64,000 nucleotides of DNA from Atlanticothrix silvestris CENA357 (GTDB lineage: Bacteria > Cyanobacteriota > Cyanobacteriia > Cyanobacteriales > Nostocaceae), in the NCBI RefSeq assembly GCF_016056295.1, contig NZ_JAECZB010000094.1, positions 1-64,000 on the forward strand, in the 5' to 3' direction. The notes under the pieces were generated by a model. That model was not told the origin of the DNA. It saw only the letters and a list, made by a program, of their open reading frames with translations, and did not search any database. Below, in pieces: positions 18,911 through 28,039 of the stretch. The position numbers and the translations under genes were made by a program. Positions within the stretch are counted from its first letter, which is position 1; each line of letters starts with the position of its first letter.

Positions 18911-20500
18911 ATGGTAAGTCTCAAAGTTTCTCAAAGCGGAAAACTTCTCATTAAAAAAGCCAGGATACAAAAAATTGAACAAGCCAAAAAGGAAAGAATT
19001 GAGGCACTAGGCAAGATTGAAAAAGCTTGGGATATGGACGAAATATTTCTTAGAGAAGCAAGTAAAATTTTAGAACCACGTCAAAACTGGGATAATGCTG
19101 AAATATTTGCTGTCGCACCAGCGACTTGGAAACGCTTTAAAGAAGCAAGACAACCCATTAAAGCCGATACTTTCAAGGCTTTTTGCCAAGTATTGAATTT
19201 AAAGTGGGAGAATGTAGCAGAAAATGAGCTAGAACACCGCAAAAATCTCAGCGAAGCACCAGATATATCTAATTTTTATGGTCGCACCCAAGAGTTAGCC
19301 GAACTTCAGCAATGGCTCGTTCAAGAACACTGTCGCTTAGTTGTGATTCACGGAATAGGGGGAATTGGGAAAAGCGCTTTAGCTCGCCATTTAGTAGACA
19401 AAATAGCTGATAAATATGATTACTTAATCTGGCTTTCTTTAACATCAGCGCCTCCATTTTTAGAAATACTGATAAAACTAGTACATTTTTTATCTAAAGG
19501 TGAAAAAGAAGAAGGTGATATTTCTCAACTAATCCAGTACTTAAATAATTACAGATGTTTAATAGTACTAGATGGCTGGGAAGAAATCACAGACAATGAG
19601 AGCGAAGATTATGCGAACTATAGCGCATTTGTAGATAGAGTTGCTAAAGAAGTCCACAGAAGTAGTTTATTATTACTTAGTAGAACAAGAACTCCAAATA
19701 TTGAAATATTAGAAGGAAAATTAGTTCGTTTAAAAAGATTGGGAGCCTTAGCCTATGAAGAAGCAACAGAAATTTTGAAAGCAGAAGGGATTTCTGCCAC
19801 AGATAGTGAGCTGAAAGAATTTAGCAAGCGCTATAGCAACCCGTGGATACTTAAGAGAATTGCCCAGAAGGTTCAGAATGTATCTCCAGATATATCAGAT
19901 TTTTTGGAAAATACATCAGTTTTTGTTGATGATGTAATTACACAGTTTTTAGATCAGCAATTTCAAGAACTATCAAAAGCAGAAACAACTCTCATTTATT
20001 GGGTAGCTCTCAGACGCAATTCAGCTACATGGCATCAATTAGTACAAGATAGTCATCAATTTTTTTCGTATAATCAGTTATTTAAAACTTTAGATGATTT
20101 AATATCGAAACATTCTTTTATTATTAAAAATATAGAAGATATTACTACCATTTATATACTAGACCCCGTGGTTTTAAAGTATACTACTGAGCGATTTGTT
20201 CAGGAAAATTTTCAAGAAATTTTTCAAGTAATTAATAGTAAAAATATTAACGATTTTGAATTATTTATTACTCATAATTTTATCACAGAACACCCAGAAG
20301 ATGAAGAACTAAATCAAGAGCAAATGAGGCGGATTGTCAAACCTATTCAAAAAATGTTGTTGGCTGAGTTGCATATTCAGGAGCGAGGTATTGAAGAAGA
20401 ACTAAGGCAAGTTCTGTCTCTATTGAAGGATAAAGGATTGTCTCAGGGGTATGGATACCGAAATATTTCGTACCTGATTGCGGTTTGCGAAAAACTCTAG
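18911..20500 (+). CDS. STAND NTPase without sensor repeats
   Basis: The 529-residue protein starts with a basic helical domain of about 115 residues (TWKRFKEARQPIKADTFKAF resembles a small HTH-like/XRE-like fold where a helix is followed by FCQVLNLKW). The NB-ARC-like ATPase has a P-loop GIGGIGKSA at 148-156, Walker B CLIVLDGWEE and sensor LLLSRTRTPN. After the winged-helix part there are only about 150 further residues and no TPR, WD40 or LRR array. Similar cyanobacterial proteins normally carry long sensor repeats, so this may respond through a partner. It follows the receptor kinase gene at 50 bases, the same direction. Confidence 0.83.
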   Translation: MVSLKVSQSGKLLIKKARIQKIEQAKKERIEALGKIEKAWDMDEIFLREASKILEPRQNWDNAEIFAVAPATWKRFKEARQPIKADTFKAFCQVLNLKWENVAENELEHRKNLSEAPDISNFYGRTQELAELQQWLVQEHCRLVVIHGIGGIGKSALARHLVDKIADKYDYLIWLSLTSAPPFLEILIKLVHFLSKGEKEEGDISQLIQYLNNYRCLIVLDGWEEITDNESEDYANYSAFVDRVAKEVHRSSLLLLSRTRTPNIEILEGKLVRLKRLGALAYEEATEILKAEGISATDSELKEFSKRYSNPWILKRIAQKVQNVSPDISDFLENTSVFVDDVITQFLDQQFQELSKAETTLIYWVALRRNSATWHQLVQDSHQFFSYNQLFKTLDDLISKHSFIIKNIEDITTIYILDPVVLKYTTERFVQENFQEIFQVINSKNINDFELFITHNFITEHPEDEELNQEQMRRIVKPIQKMLLAELHIQERGIEEELRQVLSLLKDKGLSQGYGYRNISYLIAVCEKL

Positions 20501-20531
20501 CTGAATTCTCATCAAGTGGCGTTTGAGAAAT

Positions 20532-20566
20532 AAAACCCAACAAAGCTTTAAATTATGTTGGGTTTT
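20532..20566. terminator. Bidirectional intrinsic terminator
   Basis: AAAACCCAACA (20532-20542) pairs with TGTTGGGTTTT (20556-20566) around a 13-nt loop. A and T runs flank the stem on both sides, so it can stop both the STAND gene (plus) and the S-type lyase gene (minus), which converge here. Confidence 0.8.
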
Positions 20567-20598
20567 GCTATGTATTTGAGTGTTTGTAAGCTGCAAGA

Positions 20599-21165
20599 CT
20601 AACTTGATACAGGATTAGCAGTCTCTGATACCTTGGACGCTGTTGGACTACCACCCATACGAATTTCGGAAGTGAAGGAAGCTGTACTAAAACCATCAAT
20701 GCGCTTGACAACAAGTACACGCATTCGCAAATTAGGGCTAGCAAACCACAAACGTTCTTCAGAACAGATGGTTTCTGACTCCGTAGTTAAGGTCAACGCC
20801 TCATCGCTGCCCATTTTATAACGTCCGGGAACAAGGGCTTTCTCGGTGTCACCTATTTCCCGCAGTAATTTACCTTCGTCGGCCTTATCCACATCAGGTA
20901 CTAATACTAACACGGTAGAGCCACTGTACTTTTGTTGAACTCCTTCCGTTATTCCATTCCAGCTAACTTTAGCACCACAGGAAGCGGAACTAGAAGGAAT
21001 TTCGTAGAGTTGACATAACTTGATTACCTCTGGATGATCTGCTGTCAGCATCTCAATGATGATGTCTGACTTGCCGTCTTCTGATTTATTAAAAGCCAAA
21101 TGGTGACTAGTACGATGGGAAAACCATTTACCAGCACTTAACTGAAAAAATTCTTCAATATTCAT
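20599..21165 (-). CDS. CpcS/CpeS-family phycobiliprotein lyase
   Basis: The 188-residue protein matches S-type lyases, which attach phycocyanobilin to the conserved cysteine of phycobiliprotein subunits. Characteristic stretches are [20 protein letters not shown] at the N-terminus, [20 protein letters not shown], the LLVPD-like region, and [21 protein letters not shown] with [14 protein letters not shown] at the C-terminus. The lipocalin-like barrel is complete. Whether it is the main CpcS or the CpcU/CpeS paralogue cannot be told. It lies 59 bases after a HEAT-repeat gene in the same direction, which supports a phycobilisome role for both. Confidence 0.92.
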   Translation of the reverse strand: MNIEEFFQLSAGKWFSHRTSHHLAFNKSEDGKSDIIIEMLTADHPEVIKLCQLYEIPSSSASCGAKVSWNGITEGVQQKYSGSTVLVLVPDVDKADEGKLLREIGDTEKALVPGRYKMGSDEALTLTTESETICSEERLWFASPNLRMRVLVVKRIDGFSTASFTSEIRMGGSPTASKVSETANPVSS

Positions 21166-21224
21166 GATTCAAATGCTAAAAATCCCACTTAATTATTATT
21201 AAAAGATATCAGGAGGTACTGATA

Positions 21225-21905
21225 TTAAACTTGATTGCCTAATTCTTCAAGCCTCTGAAGAGAAATTTTTGCTGCTTCGGCAACATGAGGATGGTTGTCT
21301 TTTGCCAAGTATTTCAAAGCTGAGATGCTTTTGGCAGTAGGGAGATGCCCTAAAGCTTCTGCGAGACGTTGCCGCATTAACCAATCCTCTGATTGGGCAA
21401 ACCGCAAGATACTATCAACAGATTCAATGTCTTGAATTTCTCCAAGCGCGGAGATTGCAGCTTCTTGCACAACAAGTTCTTTGCTATCTAAAGCTTGAAT
21501 GAGTATTTTACTGGCGCGTGGATCTTTAATATTACCCAAGGAAACTGCTGCACTAAAGCGTACTAGCCAATCAGTATCTTCATAAAATGCTCGTGCCAGC
21601 ACTTCAAAGGCTCTAGCATCACCCAAATATCCTAAAGCACCGGCAGCATCAGCGCGAATGCCATAGTCTGGGTCGTTCTCCAAAATTTTTACCAAAATTG
21701 GATAACTTTCTGGTGTTGGCTTAATTCCTAATGCAAATATGGCCATAGATCGCAGTTGCAGAGATTCATCATCTAACACCTTTTTAATTAAAGGTACTGC
21801 TTCTTCGGGAGATACATGGCGCAGATTGGCAAGGGCTACCATGCGATCGCGCAAATTTGGACTTTCTAACTGAGCAGAGATTTCCTCTAAGGGTAGAGCA
21901 GCCAT
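21225..21905 (-). CDS. HEAT-repeat protein, NblB/CpcE-like
   Basis: The 226-residue protein is built of about six HEAT repeats (for example DYGIRADAAGALGYLGD and ALVRFS-type helices, then DWLMRQRLAEALGHL). It resembles NblB and the CpcE/CpcF lyase family that handle phycobilisome chromophores. NblB is involved in phycobilisome degradation and chromophore detachment. Upstream of a CpcS-type lyase on the same strand, it probably serves in phycobiliprotein maturation or turnover. Generic HEAT scaffolds also look like this, so the specific role is inference. Confidence 0.82.
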   Translation of the reverse strand: MAALPLEEISAQLESPNLRDRMVALANLRHVSPEEAVPLIKKVLDDESLQLRSMAIFALGIKPTPESYPILVKILENDPDYGIRADAAGALGYLGDARAFEVLARAFYEDTDWLVRFSAAVSLGNIKDPRASKILIQALDSKELVVQEAAISALGEIQDIESVDSILRFAQSEDWLMRQRLAEALGHLPTAKSISALKYLAKDNHPHVAEAAKISLQRLEELGNQV

Positions 21906-22333
21906 TTAGTTTAAAACACTTTCTTTACTTATCTTTACTTTAACTGATTCGCTGATCGGGCTGTTGCCATACATAATTTTGTAAAATGCCATAACACCAT
22001 ATTTTTCGAGGATTAGCTATCCAACTATTCTGTAATTCGCCTAAGGCATATTGAAGTTAATATCAAACCTAAAGCGAGATTCTAGATCAGGAGGTTCACA
22101 GTAGTGATAACTTCGTCTCTATAGATTTTCTGGCTATACTAGTTACTTAGGCTGGTTATTTCTACAGTCGAAGTATGAAATGCACAAAAACCCTGTTTGG
22201 CTTTCCAATAAATAAATTGCCTCAAAAAACAAGAGAACCATAATTAGATTTTGACTATTTTGCCAAGCAATTACTGAAATTAATATTACTAAAGCAAACC
22301 CCAATCAATCACATGTCTTACGAGTGAACAGCT
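21906..22333. other. Divergent intergenic region, nothing assigned
   Basis: The 428 bases hold the promoters of the HEAT gene (minus) and the DUF1361 gene (plus). The sequence is AT-rich. I see no gene, strong hairpin or recognised operator. Confidence 0.5.
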
Positions 22334-22996
22334 ATGAAAGAGGAATTGATAGCCAGAGTTTTACAGGTCTTGCGTATTAACATGAGTTGGATGACTTGGA
22401 ATTTGTTTTTGGCTTTTATCCCTTTAGCTTTAAGTGTCTGGCTATTTCGTGGCAGACGCGGCCGTTCTTGGGTTTGGTGGCTAGGATTCTTAGTTTTCTA
22501 CGCATTTTTACCAAATGCGCCTTATTTGTTGACTGATGTAATTCATCTCATCCACGACATTCGCACAATTCAATCGGTGTGGATGATTACCTTAGTGCTA
22601 ATTCCTGTTTATCTACTAGTAATTTTAGCTGGATTTGAAGCTTACGTAATTTCCTTAATTAATTTAGGTTACTATTTACACCGCATTGGTAAAAGCCAAT
22701 GGATTTTAGGAGTTGAATTAATTACTCATGCTTTGTGTGCTGTTGGTATTTATTGGGGAAGGTTCTTGCGTTTCAATAGCTGGGATTTCATCACTCAACC
22801 AGATGCTTTACTAACTAGAGGTGTGGAGGAACTTCTTGGTAAACAGCCGTTGGTGATTATTGCTGTGAGTTTTGTGATTCTTCTAGGTTTGTACTGGCTG
22901 ATGAAGCGAGTATCTTTAGGTTTCGCTATACAACGGCAAACTGGGACAGCTATCAACGCCCCACAAACCAAATCTAACACTCCAAATGCTGGATGA
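22334..22996 (+). CDS. DUF1361 membrane protein
   Basis: The 220-residue product has about six hydrophobic segments. It contains the conserved stretch WWLGFLVFYAFLPNAPYLLT followed by D and VIHLIHDIR, which is the DUF1361 signature, and a second conserved stretch RFLRFNSWDFITQP. The family is widespread in bacteria, of unknown function. The C-terminal 30 residues are polar and cytoplasmic. The gene is single and lies 196 bases before the baeRF-type gene; it may be transcribed with it. Confidence 0.85.
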   Translation: MKEELIARVLQVLRINMSWMTWNLFLAFIPLALSVWLFRGRRGRSWVWWLGFLVFYAFLPNAPYLLTDVIHLIHDIRTIQSVWMITLVLIPVYLLVILAGFEAYVISLINLGYYLHRIGKSQWILGVELITHALCAVGIYWGRFLRFNSWDFITQPDALLTRGVEELLGKQPLVIIAVSFVILLGLYWLMKRVSLGFAIQRQTGTAINAPQTKSNTPNAG

Positions 22997-23192
22997 ATAA
23001 AAATTAAATTCAAAAATATTCATGTGTTTACCCACCTGTTTATCCATCTAAAGAATGGTGTACATGGTGGGTAATTTCTTATCGGAAGAAAGATGAATTT
23101 TGACAATTCAGGCTTTGAAATAAATCTAATACTAATGAAAATTGGTATAAATCGTTCAGCCTTGATTGAAATAGATAGGGGTTTAATCATTA

Positions 23193-24362
23193 ATGGCATT
23201 ATTTTCTATTGATGAACTAAAAACTTTAGTCGAAAATCCTCAAAGTCCTTGTGTGACTCTTTATGCACCTATGCAAAAAGCGGGGTCAGAGATTCGACAA
23301 AATCCAATTCGCTTCAAAAATTTAATCCGTGAAGCAGAGAAACGGTTGGATGAAATGGGGATTCGTCATACTGAGATAGGAGATTTTCTCCAGCCAGCTA
23401 TGGAACTTGATACTAGCGATTTTTGGGAACATCAAGACCACGGATTGGCAATTTTTATTTCCCCACAAATGTTTCGCTATTACCGCCTACCAATGCAGGT
23501 GCAAGAATTGGTGGTTGTTAGCGATCGCTTTCACTTGAAGCCCTTGCTACATTTAATCAATAATGATGGTAAGTTTTATGTCCTCGCTCTGAGCCAACAA
23601 GAGGTAAAATTTTTTACAGGAACACGCTTTGGTATCAATGAGGTGGAAGTAGAAAATATGCCTCAGAGTCTCGATGAAGCTCTTATGGAGGAAGAGATTC
23701 AAAAAGGAGTACAGCATCGCATAGGCACATCAAGAGGAGGAAGCACTAATCCTGCTCAGCAACCAGGCGCGTTTCATGGCCAGGGAAGCCCTGATAGAGA
23801 TAAACGCCAAGAAGACATTTTGCAATTCTGTCACGTTATTGATAAGGCATTGCACGAGCAATTGCGAGATCAAAAAGCACCTTTAGTTTTGGCAGGAGTT
23901 GAGTATCTCCATCCCATTTACCGAGAGGCGAATACTTACCAGCATTTGGTAGAAGCAGGCATTACCCGCAGACCTGAACTTTTCCAGCCAGAAGAATTAC
24001 ACACAGAAGCCTGGCAAATCGTTGAACCTCTATTTCATGAGTCAGAAAAAAATGTAATGGAGCTTTACCAGCAACTTGCCGGGGAGGGTACTGGTAAAGC
24101 CTCTAATGAGATTAAAGAGATTGCCTCTGCTGCTTATTGTCGAAGAGTTGATTCTTTGTTTGTGCCTGTAGGACAGCAAATCTGGGGTGAATTTGATCCA
24201 GATACAATTACTGTGGATTTACATCCAGAACCAGAGCCTAACGATAAAGATATGTTAGATTTTGTCGCCATTCATACACTCCTGAACGGTGGCACAGTTT
24301 ATGTTGTTGAGCCAGAACAAATGCCAGAGTCTACGCTAGCAGCAGCAATTTTTCGATATTGA
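23193..24362 (+). CDS. eRF1-like release-factor-family protein (baeRF-type)
   Basis: The 389-residue protein resembles the bacterial archaeo-eukaryotic release-factor (baeRF) families. Recognisable are CVTLYAPMQKAG in the first strand, RFKNLIREAEKRL, GLAIFISPQMFRYYRLP, then PLLHLINNDGKFYVLALSQ and the eRF1 domain 3-like C-terminal segment with LLNGGTVYVV. Baeotypic RF proteins are proposed to act in ribosome rescue, but this is unproven for most. A weakly conserved glycine-rich stretch with RGGSTNP sits in the middle, in the position of the GGQ-bearing loop, but GGQ itself is absent. Confidence 0.78.
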   Translation: MALFSIDELKTLVENPQSPCVTLYAPMQKAGSEIRQNPIRFKNLIREAEKRLDEMGIRHTEIGDFLQPAMELDTSDFWEHQDHGLAIFISPQMFRYYRLPMQVQELVVVSDRFHLKPLLHLINNDGKFYVLALSQQEVKFFTGTRFGINEVEVENMPQSLDEALMEEEIQKGVQHRIGTSRGGSTNPAQQPGAFHGQGSPDRDKRQEDILQFCHVIDKALHEQLRDQKAPLVLAGVEYLHPIYREANTYQHLVEAGITRRPELFQPEELHTEAWQIVEPLFHESEKNVMELYQQLAGEGTGKASNEIKEIASAAYCRRVDSLFVPVGQQIWGEFDPDTITVDLHPEPEPNDKDMLDFVAIHTLLNGGTVYVVEPEQMPESTLAAAIFRY

Positions 24363-24371
24363 TCATTTTTG

Positions 24372-24410
24372 TAGTGTTGTATAAAGTTGAACCAGCTACA
24401 TACAACACTC
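24372..24410. repeat. Hairpin between two genes
   Basis: AGTGTTGTAT and ATACAACACT form a stem of about 10 bp around a 15- to 18-nt loop, directly before the ATG of the next gene. There is no T-run, so it is not a classical terminator; it might affect translation of the following gene. Confidence 0.55.
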
Positions 24411-24761
24411 ATGATGAATATTATTCGTACTTTCATTAATCAATCTCTGATAAGTTTAGCTGTTTTGAGCATTTCGGCTGTATTCGTACAACCCAGCACA
24501 GCAGAAACGATCGCTGTTACTCGTCGCTATCCCAAGTTAATCTACAATAATGCCTTTGAGTTATGGAAAACTTACAATCAGGAACGGCAACAAGGAGACG
24601 ACGGTAAAGGATTTTTAGCAGCTTACTTGGCAGATAAATATTTATTAGGTCAAGGACAAGATGGTTGGAAACGAGTGCAACAAACTTATCAAAAAAGCGA
24701 TCGCCTCCAGTATTTTGCCGATTTACGTAAGTTTTTGCGGGAGACTGGATATACAAAGTAA
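24411..24761 (+). CDS. Small secreted protein of unknown function
   Basis: The 116-residue product starts MMNIIRTFINQSLISLAVLS and has a signal peptide ending near VQPSTAE. The mature part is short, helical and charged (LIYNNAFELWKTYNQERQQG). No family is recognised. A TTG at 24387 lies upstream in frame but falls within the hairpin, and the ATG pair at 24411 fits the signal peptide, so that start is chosen. It follows the baeRF-type gene by about 50 bases. Confidence 0.7.
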   Translation: MMNIIRTFINQSLISLAVLSISAVFVQPSTAETIAVTRRYPKLIYNNAFELWKTYNQERQQGDDGKGFLAAYLADKYLLGQGQDGWKRVQQTYQKSDRLQYFADLRKFLRETGYTK

Positions 24762-24781
24762 ATTCAAAATTTACTCACTTT

Positions 24782-27115
24782 CTACTTAGCAATTTGGTTG
24801 CGTGCCATCGTTAAAATCAAACGTTGTTCAGCACGAGCAATCGCCTGATATGTTCGCTCTACTGCTTCGGGTTCTACAGAAATCGAAGTAATGCCCCATT
24901 CCACGAGTTGATCGATTATTTCTGGATAAAGTGCTGGTGCTTGTCCGCAGATTGAACATGGTATCCCCGCACTTTTCGCCATTTGAATTAATTTAGCGAT
25001 CGCACTCATTACCGCCGGATGACGTTCATTAAATACTTTTGCTAGTTGTCCTTCTTCTCGATCTACTCCTAGCAACAGTTGTGTTAAATCATTTGTACCT
25101 ATGGAAATTCCGGCTACACCTGCTTTTACGTATTCTGGTAGTAAAAACAGTACACTTGGAACTTCTGCCATAATCCACAGTTGAAACTGAGATACCTGGG
25201 TTAAACCTGCTTGCTCAACCTTTTGCCGACAAAAGGAAAACTCTGCTACACTCCGCACAAAAGGTAACAATAGGTGAATATTGCTGTAACCAGCTTTTTG
25301 GACAGCTGCTAAAGCTGCCAGTTCCAATTCAAAGACTTCAGGATTGCCTACATAGCTAAATGTACCGCGATCGCCTAGCATCGACTGAAGCGCAGACTGG
25401 GAACTATTAGCGTGTGATGGAAAATCGGGCGATCGCCAATCCAAAGAGCGATAAAATACTGGTCTGGGAGCAAAAGTACGAGCAAACCGCATAATTTGCT
25501 CAGACCATAACTCTAATAACTCTGCTCGTCGTCCAGTGAGCAGCCAATTTTGAGGATGCCGTCCCTCTAGTGTACTTAGTAACATTAATTCTGAGCGCAA
25601 TAATCCTACCCCATCCACAGGTAAACTTTGCACTTGTTCTACTAAGCTGGGCTGACTGAGATTAACCAACAGCTGGGTAGCAATCATGGGTAGGTTAGGA
25701 ATAATAAGAGGATGAGGTGATGGAGTGATGAAGTGATGTAGTGCCTGATTTTCCACTCCGCCTCCTTTGTCTCCTCTAATACGATAAACTTCACCGCGAT
25801 CACCATCCAAAAGCAGCCGTTCGCCGTTTTGAATCAGGATAGTGGCATCTGTGGCACTCACCACTGAGGGGATACCGAGTTCTCTAGCCAAAATTGCAGC
25901 ATGGCTGGTCAACCCTCCTTGTTGCGTAATAATTCCAGAAACTTGTTGTAGCAATGGCAACCAGTCAGGTGTTAATGCTTTAACTACTAAAATTACTCCT
26001 TTAGGGAGTTGTTCTGGCTTTTGTTGAGAATTAGTGATTACATGAGCCGTTGCTGTGATGCGTCCCGCCGCTGCCGCTAGTCCTTTAAGAAACTGTAAAT
26101 TAGGAATTGCAGATTGGGGACTAATAACTTGTGTTAAATAAAGCTTAGGGGCTGGCTCTGAATCAGAAATAGTCCACTCAAAGGTAAAACGTTTACCTAA
26201 TTCACTCACAAGTTGATTCCCCAGAGTGATTACTTGTTGTAGGTGTTCTTCTTGTAAAGCGTACTGTTTTTGTTTGGCTTCTTCAAGTACATAAGCAGAT
26301 ATACCAGTATTATCTGCTATTAGTACTGACCTAAGTGTAGACTGTGAAGCATCTACAGATGTGCCATTATCAAAACGATAAGCTAGCATTTTGTTGCCTA
26401 AATGACGCTCTAATACAACTCCAGTATCGTGTTGTAAGTAGTACGTATCTGGTGACACATCGCCTTGGGCGATCGCCATTCCTAATCCCCAAGTAGCCTC
26501 TATTTTCCACCCTGAAGAGTTGGCATTGAGTAAACCACTAGCGATCGCATTTTGTACTGGTTGCACTAATACTGCTAAATTAATTTTTTGAAGGCTAATT
26601 CCCAATTGCTGCCAATATATTAAACTTCTGGCACGAAATAGCTGGCTCCAGGTATGCTTTAAGGCTTTGGCGATCGCTTTTTCATTACAGGAGCAAAATA
26701 TTGACTCTAATAGTCCAGATGTATTTCCCAACCCTTGCACCATCGTTGATAATGCTAACGTTGGCCGCAAAATTAGATAATTACTTTCCCATTCTCCAGC
26801 CGCCTGAAAAATTGCACTTACCCACTGTGATGGTACAGTTGCGGTCATAATTTCTTGACGCAAGCGACCTGCTACTTGTTGAAGTTGCCGCCAATTGGCT
26901 ACATCTAAGTGCAAAGAAGAATAGGGTAAGTCTGCAACTAATGACTCTGAACTATTGAGAGTTTCTAGGAATTGCCGCAAAACTTCTGCTGAAACTACAA
27001 AACCAGGTACTACTGGGTAGCCACGCTGCATGATTCTGCTCAAGTAGAATGCTTTGTCACCTACTTGAGCGCGGTCTTGCAGTTTAATTTGGTCAAGCCA
27101 GTAGAGTTTATCCAC
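24782..27115 (-). CDS. PEP synthase/PEP-utilising-enzyme-like protein
   Basis: The 777-residue protein has the three-domain order of PpsA: N-terminal ATP-grasp-like PPDK_N (about 1-330), the phosphohistidine mobile domain with GGLTSHAAILARELGIPSV, and the C-terminal PEP/pyruvate TIM barrel (GVGLLRSELML, EVPSVLFLLPEY, GISIGTNDLTQLLLGVDRE, CGQAP). PEP synthase makes PEP from pyruvate and ATP. The N-terminal ATP site looks degraded: the usual R-S-S-A-x-x-E-D-L-P and FAGQ-x-x-T stretch is replaced by LRPTLALSTMVQGLGNTSG. It may be a divergent paralogue. It is convergent with the small secreted-protein gene. Confidence 0.82.
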   Translation of the reverse strand: MDKLYWLDQIKLQDRAQVGDKAFYLSRIMQRGYPVVPGFVVSAEVLRQFLETLNSSESLVADLPYSSLHLDVANWRQLQQVAGRLRQEIMTATVPSQWVSAIFQAAGEWESNYLILRPTLALSTMVQGLGNTSGLLESIFCSCNEKAIAKALKHTWSQLFRARSLIYWQQLGISLQKINLAVLVQPVQNAIASGLLNANSSGWKIEATWGLGMAIAQGDVSPDTYYLQHDTGVVLERHLGNKMLAYRFDNGTSVDASQSTLRSVLIADNTGISAYVLEEAKQKQYALQEEHLQQVITLGNQLVSELGKRFTFEWTISDSEPAPKLYLTQVISPQSAIPNLQFLKGLAAAAGRITATAHVITNSQQKPEQLPKGVILVVKALTPDWLPLLQQVSGIITQQGGLTSHAAILARELGIPSVVSATDATILIQNGERLLLDGDRGEVYRIRGDKGGGVENQALHHFITPSPHPLIIPNLPMIATQLLVNLSQPSLVEQVQSLPVDGVGLLRSELMLLSTLEGRHPQNWLLTGRRAELLELWSEQIMRFARTFAPRPVFYRSLDWRSPDFPSHANSSQSALQSMLGDRGTFSYVGNPEVFELELAALAAVQKAGYSNIHLLLPFVRSVAEFSFCRQKVEQAGLTQVSQFQLWIMAEVPSVLFLLPEYVKAGVAGISIGTNDLTQLLLGVDREEGQLAKVFNERHPAVMSAIAKLIQMAKSAGIPCSICGQAPALYPEIIDQLVEWGITSISVEPEAVERTYQAIARAEQRLILTMARNQIAK

Positions 27116-27563
27116 TCAATTTATTGTTTATTTGTTGTGAACTAGGGGAGTCTTACGATTTACTGAAATGGAGTAACTACCGTTTAATAATACATTTTAT
27201 AATCAATGTATTAAATGTATAGTTAATTTTACTAATTTGAGGTAGAATAATAAATTATAGTTATTTTTGACAATTAAATATCTATATCAATCTATTTTTT
27301 ATTGCTTGTGATTAATAAAGATAATTAATCTTGACATAAATTATAAATGAAATCTGATCTTACTGAATAAAAATATCTGGTTGAATCAACCAGCAAGCAA
27401 ACAAATATAAAAGATTGTTGTATGGTTATAAAAATATAATTCAACGTTTTTTTCAATAAAATTTAGAATCTGTAGTCAAGCTATTAAAATTTAAGTCCAA
27501 ATATTTTTTGAAAATATTTGGATATACATTACTTGGTAATATAGTATGTAGTATTTTTTCTTA
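27116..27563. other. AT-rich divergent intergenic region
   Basis: The 448 bases between the PEP-synthase-like gene (minus) and the MgtC-type gene (plus) are very AT-rich. No gene, strong hairpin or known operator is visible. AATATTTTTTGAAAATATTT near 27500-27520 is an imperfect palindrome, probably chance in such AT-rich DNA. Confidence 0.5.
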
Positions 27564-28028
27564 GTGTCAAAATTGTCAAACACTTACTATCTTGCGCCCG
27601 ATGATTGGCTGAACATCGTCTTGAGACTATGCCTTGCTTTACTGATGGGGTCAATTATTGGTATTGAACGTGAAGTTAGAAATAAACCCGCAGGTTTAAG
27701 AACCCACATGTTAGTGTGTCTAGGCTCAGCCGTGTTTACTCTCATGCCTCTACAAATAGTTACGCTACAACCAAGTTCTGATGCTATCAGCCGGGTAATC
27801 CAAGGTATTGCCGCTGGGGTGGGATTTCTTGGGGCTGGCGAAATTGTCAGCCAATCTTCCAAAAAATCACAGCGACTGGAAATTCACGGACTTACATCAG
27901 CTGCATCTATTTGGGTTTCTGCTGGTTTGGGAATTGCAGCTGGGTTAGGTTTATGGCGTTTAGGATTGATTGGTGCTGTGTTGACTTTTATAGTTCTCAA
28001 CTTGTTTAAAAGATTAGAAGATATGTAG
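27564..28028 (+). CDS. MgtC/SapB family membrane protein
   Basis: The 154-residue product has the MgtC family core: RLCLALLMGSIIGIEREVRN, KPAGLRTHMLVCLGSAVFTL, and the glycine-rich GIAAGVGFLGAGEI, with four to five membrane helices. It lacks the C-terminal ACT-like domain of Salmonella MgtC, as is usual for short SapB types. MgtC proteins influence membrane potential and growth at low magnesium; transport itself is not established. The start is GTG. It stands alone and is convergent with the following small gene. Confidence 0.88.
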   Translation: MSKLSNTYYLAPDDWLNIVLRLCLALLMGSIIGIEREVRNKPAGLRTHMLVCLGSAVFTLMPLQIVTLQPSSDAISRVIQGIAAGVGFLGAGEIVSQSSKKSQRLEIHGLTSAASIWVSAGLGIAAGLGLWRLGLIGAVLTFIVLNLFKRLEDM

Positions 28029-28039
28029 TTAATGCTTAA

